From IMG/VR virus record IMGVR_UViG_3300015371_000008, positions 1 to 64,000 of that record: DNA of 64,000 bases, one strand, 5' to 3'. Below, piece by piece: positions 60,863 to 64,000 of the stretch. The translations under genes were made by a program, and so were the position numbers. The stretch comes from a virus. Each line of letters opens with the position of its first letter. Position 1 is the stretch's first letter. The notes below the pieces were generated by a model, which made no database searches, was not told where the DNA came from, and was given only the letters and a program-made list of their open reading frames with translations.

Positions 60863-61252
60863 TCAGTCGCTCAGGAGGTTGTTCAGCCCCCAGGTTTCGC
60901 TGCGGTCGTGCAGCTGAACGGGGCCCCGGGTGCCGAACAGGCTGATCCAGGCGTCCTCGTACAGGCTTCCGCCGCCCATTACGACCCAGGCGCCACCGGG
61001 CATGTACGGCGTGTGAGTCCTGCTGTCCGGCTCGGCCAGCGGGCGCAGGGTCGGGCCGTAGCCGATTCCGGCCACGATGACGGCGGGGGCGTCCGGGCGG
61101 ACCGGACGCAGTGCCGCGCCGTTCGTCAGCTTCAGGGCGTCCACGTCGGGTCCGACGATGGTGACGTCCCAGTAGGTGGCGCTGATTCCGCCGTTAGGGC
61201 TGTGGAACTGGCTCTTGAGGATCTGGCCCGGGATGCCGTGGGTGTAGTTCAT
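60863..61252 (-). CDS. hypothetical protein, 129 aa
   Basis: MNYTHGIPGQILKSQFHSPN, a beta-rich protein with AVIVAGIGYGPTLRPLAEPD. ATG after GGAGG with 9-nt spacing. Unrecognised. Confidence 0.74.
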   Translation of the reverse strand: MNYTHGIPGQILKSQFHSPNGGISATYWDVTIVGPDVDALKLTNGAALRPVRPDAPAVIVAGIGYGPTLRPLAEPDSRTHTPYMPGGAWVVMGGGSLYEDAWISLFGTRGPVQLHDRSETWGLNNLLSD

Positions 61253-61299
61253 GTCAGCGGTCCTCCGACTCCTGTTGCTTGTCGCTCCGAACACAACCA

Positions 61300-61328
61300 A
61301 CGGTACATCCATTTAGCGCGTACGGCAA
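61300..61328 (-). promoter_or_regulatory. CTAAATG-type promoter
   Basis: TTGCCG (61323-61328), 17 nt with CGCTAAATGGATG, TACCGT (61300-61305). Confidence 0.75.
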
Positions 61329-61331
61329 GGG

Positions 61332-61787
61332 TTATCCGGAAGCGATGCCAGCAGCCGCCAGAATGCACACCTCATGCAGCATCTGGTCCACCAGCGTCTT
61401 GCCGTCGTCGTACCAGTCGCCGGACCCGGTCGCCTCCATGAACCGCTTGACCGGCCAGCGCCGGTCTATGACGGCGTGGGACGCCCACGAGAACGCCACA
61501 GCAGCGGCGGCGCGGCCGGGCCGGACCCGGACGCCGGTCGTCGCGGCTACCGCCGCCACGGTGGCGATGAGGGCCGCGTGGTAGGTGGCGCAGTGGCGCT
61601 GGTTCGCCTTCCACGTCTCCCGATTGGGCGTGCCGTTGTCCTGCCCCGTCTTCGGGTCGATGTTGTAGCCGGGCGCCGCCTTATGTGTGGCGTCGTGGTC
61701 GGTCTGGGGGCCGTAGTCGCCGAGCAGGTGGCCGACGCGGGCGGCGATGGCCAGGACGGCGAAGCGGATGGCACGGTCATGGTTCAT
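61332..61787 (-). CDS. DUF3307-like membrane protein
   Basis: MNHDRAIRFAVLAIAARVGH then LLGDYGPQTDHDATHKAAPG...CATYHAALIATVAAVAATTG...SHAVIDRRWPVKRFME. HLLGDYxxQTD and the later H-x-x-ID resemble the DUF3307 family, integral membrane proteins with conserved His/Asp. The function is unknown. Ribosome site AGGAGGAAATC. Confidence 0.68.
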   Translation of the reverse strand: MNHDRAIRFAVLAIAARVGHLLGDYGPQTDHDATHKAAPGYNIDPKTGQDNGTPNRETWKANQRHCATYHAALIATVAAVAATTGVRVRPGRAAAAVAFSWASHAVIDRRWPVKRFMEATGSGDWYDDGKTLVDQMLHEVCILAAAGIASG

Positions 61788-61800
61788 GATTTCCTCCTGA

Positions 61801-61824
61801 TGACGTGTCGCTCGTTGAACGTCA
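61801..61824 (-). promoter_or_regulatory. 5' UTR hairpin, GAGCGAC loop
   Basis: Stem TGACGT/ACGTCA closes a 12-nt loop TCAACGAGCGAC before the 61332-61787 gene. Confidence 0.6.
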
Positions 61825-61841
61825 TTACAGACCTGATAGGG

Positions 61842-61875
61842 CACCGGGAACCCGTATTAGTACGGGTTCCCGGTG
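61842..61875 (-). terminator. 15-bp hairpin after the zinc-finger gene
   Basis: CACCGGGAACCCGTA/TACGGGTTCCCGGTG with loop CTAA. Perfect. No T-run. Confidence 0.78.
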
Positions 61876-61890
61876 TGGCGTGGGACACCT

Positions 61891-63384
61891 TCATTCGAAG
61901 AAGGCGTCCAGCTTCTTCTTGAAGGAGCGCAGTGCCCTGTCCTTCTCCTTGATGTCGTGCTCCAGCTCCTCGTTGCGCGCCTCCAGGTAGGTCAGGCGCT
62001 CCTTCATGGCCGGGTACTCGGTCATCATCCGGAAGGCGGCTTCGGCCGGTGTCTCGTCCGCGCCGGTCGGTGCGGCACCGTTGACGATGGCGGCCGGGGC
62101 GGGAACCGCCACCGTCTTGGCCTTGGTCGGTTTCGGAGTGGCGGGTGTCACAGCAGCCGTCGGAGGCGCGTCCTCCTTTACCGGAGTCGGCTCGTCGGCG
62201 TGCGTGCGGCGCAGTGCCTCGGGGTGGACTTCCTTCAGGTGGGTGCGGTACTTCGGCGTACCGTCGAACCATTGCAGGCAGTCCAACTTCTGACACATGA
62301 CGTCGCTGTTCTTGTACTTGTCCGGATGGTCCCGCACTAGGTGCTTGCGGTAGGCGTAGGTGGTCAGGCGGACCGCGCCGCAGCCTTCCGGGCAGGGCAG
62401 GCCCGGCACTCCGACGGGGTGCTCTTCGGGGCGGGAGTTGAACTTGTTGATATGCGCCTGGGTGGCGTGCTCGACAGGATCGACGAACGCGCATCCGGTG
62501 GTGGGGCACGGGTAGAGCTTCACAGCTGCGGGAGTCTCCTCCGGTACGGTGGCGGGCTCCGGGGGGATTGACGCCGCGACCAGCGGTGCGAGGGTCGGGG
62601 TAGTGGTGGCGCTCATGGGGACTTCCTTCGGAGATGGCGCAGTCATGACGACCGGTTCGGCCACTGCTCTTCTGCCGTCGTCCCGGACACGCCACACATC
62701 CTTGCCGCCCTTGCGGGCAGTGGGGGCGGAAATCTGCTTTCGTAGCGCGCCGGTGCGGCGCATCTCAGGGATGAGCTGGACATACAGCCGCTTCAAGTCG
62801 TCGGCATCCGGCTGAACCGGGAGGTCCGGCCACAGGCTGCGTAGCACGTCGTACAGGTCTCCGGACCAGTCGTAGACGGTGACGCCCCGTTCTTGGACCG
62901 GGGGGACGTCGGCTGCCCTGGCAAGTTCGAGAACGGCGGCGGTGATCAGGTCCATGGAGTAGGAGGTGTCGGAGAGGATTTCGTCGGCGGCTTTTGTCAT
63001 GTCTACCTCGGGGGATTGGTTCGTTGTTGTGGGGGTGGCCTCTGGCAGCTGTTCGCTCGCCGCCGATGTTTCGTCGGCGACCTGTCGCCGGGCCTGTCTG
63101 GCTTGTTTCTGGAGTCGGTCGGGGCGGATCTCGATGCCCCAGCGGGCTAGCCGGGCTTCGACGTTGACCCGCTTCGACCCGTTGCCGAGCTGTGCGCCGA
63201 AGGTGATCGGCGGGTCCTGCGACCCAACCTTTGTGATCATGTATCCGTTTTTGGTCGTCCCCCTAATTTTGATCTGTGCGTCATCCTCGACGCTGGTCAG
63301 AATGATCGCTCCACCATCCTCCCGCCTGGTGAAGCCGTCAGCGGCACACACTTTGTCGATCAGTTCCGTTCCGTCGCTGACCAC
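61891..63384 (-). CDS. multi zinc-finger plus coiled-coil protein, 497 aa
   Basis: MVSDGTELIDKVCAADGFTR. The N-terminal half is alpha/beta (ITFGAQLGNGSKRVNVEARLA). Residues about 300-400 hold three Cys/His clusters (LYPCPTTGCAFVDPVEHATQAHINKF, LPCPEGCGAVRLTTYAYRKHLVRDH, CQKLDCLQWFDGTPKYRTHLKEVH) that look like C2H2 zinc fingers, rare in phages. The C-terminus is a coiled coil (ERLTYLEARNEELEHDIKEKDR). Likely DNA-binding and oligomeric. Confidence 0.8.
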   Translation of the reverse strand: MVSDGTELIDKVCAADGFTRREDGGAIILTSVEDDAQIKIRGTTKNGYMITKVGSQDPPITFGAQLGNGSKRVNVEARLARWGIEIRPDRLQKQARQARRQVADETSAASEQLPEATPTTTNQSPEVDMTKAADEILSDTSYSMDLITAAVLELARAADVPPVQERGVTVYDWSGDLYDVLRSLWPDLPVQPDADDLKRLYVQLIPEMRRTGALRKQISAPTARKGGKDVWRVRDDGRRAVAEPVVMTAPSPKEVPMSATTTPTLAPLVAASIPPEPATVPEETPAAVKLYPCPTTGCAFVDPVEHATQAHINKFNSRPEEHPVGVPGLPCPEGCGAVRLTTYAYRKHLVRDHPDKYKNSDVMCQKLDCLQWFDGTPKYRTHLKEVHPEALRRTHADEPTPVKEDAPPTAAVTPATPKPTKAKTVAVPAPAAIVNGAAPTGADETPAEAAFRMMTEYPAMKERLTYLEARNEELEHDIKEKDRALRSFKKKLDAFFE

Positions 63385-63454
63385 GCGATCTCCTCTCGGT
63401 CAGGATTCCCGGGGCGGGTCTGGCTAGCCCGCCCAGGGGAATCGGATGGGGGTG

Positions 63455-64000
63455 TCAGGCACGGCCACCGAATCCGCGCCGGGTGTAGGCCCAGGCGACG
63501 TCGCCGACTACTTCAGCCTCCGCCTGATCCTCGACCTCCGGGTCGGCGAACCGGCCGTTGAGGACAGCGTCCAGGGTGACCCGCTTACCTCCGACCATGT
63601 CGTCAAGGTAGGAGTCGATCAACGGGTTACCGTCGGCATCCGTGCGGGCCACCAGGCGATAGGCGGTGCAGGGCCGGGTCTGGCCGATGCGGTGGATGCG
63701 CTTGGCCAGCTGATCCTCATCGCCGGGCCCCCACGTCAACTCCACCTGGAGGATGCGGTTGCAGCCGCCGTCCGCGTGCAGGGTGTGGCCCGTGCCGCCC
63801 GCCTTGATGGCTATGGAGATGACCTTGGCTGTTGGGTCGGTCTGGAACCGCTTCTTGTCGGCCTGCTTGGACTCCGACGACTGGCCGCCCTGCAACCGCA
63901 GACCGCCGTACGCCTTGGCGTAGGCGGTGACCTCTTCGCGCCGGTCGGCTGAGACGACCACTTTCTCTCCGGCGGCCACCTGCCGGTCGATCCATCGCAT
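63455..64000 (-). CDS. SNF2-type helicase, C-terminal part (cut by edge)
   Basis: The frame continues beyond the window. AGGTGHTLHADGGCNRILQVELTWGPGDEDQLAKRIHRIGQ contains motifs V and VI of the SF2/SNF2 helicase C domain. Such DEAD-like helicases occur in actinophages. Only the C-terminal 181 residues are visible, and the first Met shown need not be the real start. Confidence 0.85.
   Translation of the reverse strand: MRWIDRQVAAGEKVVVSADRREEVTAYAKAYGGLRLQGGQSSESKQADKKRFQTDPTAKVISIAIKAGGTGHTLHADGGCNRILQVELTWGPGDEDQLAKRIHRIGQTRPCTAYRLVARTDADGNPLIDSYLDDMVGGKRVTLDAVLNGRFADPEVEDQAEAEVVGDVAWAYTRRGFGGRA

Noticed and set aside
1-64000. CRISPR array, integrase, transposon, rRNA or replication origin
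   Set aside because: I saw no regularly spaced repeats with unique spacers, no insertion-sequence inverted repeats with transposase, no recombinase-type protein and no rRNA sequence. An origin could lie in the unassigned gaps but nothing clear marks it.

Overview
The window looks like part of a large, GC-rich double-stranded DNA bacteriophage of an actinobacterial host (Streptomyces or a relative). The reasons are very high third-position GC, AGGAG-type ribosome sites, 1-4 nt stop/start overlaps, dozens of small unknown genes, and phage landmarks: endolysin, collagen-like and glycine-rich tail proteins, small-terminase-like protein, DnaB helicase, SSB, SNF2-type helicase, dCTP deaminase and a huge tRNA array. 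I could not run searches, so host and phage are inferred. Almost everything is on the minus strand. The clear exception is one membrane-protein gene at 4717-5310, divergent from a leaderless Xre-type regulator.

Layout in plus-strand coordinates (transcription mostly runs from high to low numbers). 1-7 kb: unknown genes, an RNase H-like protein, a Nudix hydrolase, the regulator/divergent promoter pair and dCTP deaminase. 7.3-20.7 kb: about 37 recognisable tRNA genes, which together carry anticodons for all twenty amino acids plus an initiator tRNA. Mixed with them are about 20 small proteins, at least ten tRNA-like elements that do not fold as ordinary tRNAs, long perfect inverted repeats, and a duplicated structured RNA. 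21-26.8 kb: unknowns, a PadR-like protein and DnaB. 26.8-33 kb: tail/structural proteins, SSB and endolysin. 33-45.8 kb: many small unknown genes. 46-51.4 kb: folE-queE-queD-queC-dpdA-parB, which predicts 7-deazaguanine replacement of guanine in the phage DNA. 51.4-64 kb: membrane and lipoproteins, a DnaQ-like exonuclease, paralogous unknowns, a multi-zinc-finger protein and the C-terminal half of an SNF2-like helicase cut by the window edge.

Two regulatory signals recur. (1) A sigma70-type promoter (TTGACC, 16-18 nt, TAYVTT) whose spacer nearly always contains GCTAAATGACTG or a close variant, found about 20 times. (2) Just downstream, before the Shine-Dalgarno site, a short hairpin whose loop contains GAGCGAC while the stem changes completely and compensates base for base from copy to copy. 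About 20 copies were found, a strong sign of selection for an RNA structure. I consider this hairpin family, the duplicated covarying RNA at 13.6-13.9 kb, and the non-canonical tRNA-like genes the most likely undescribed biology here.

Translation starts were chosen from Shine-Dalgarno spacing and stop/start overlaps. Several are GTG or TTG, and one is probably CTG.
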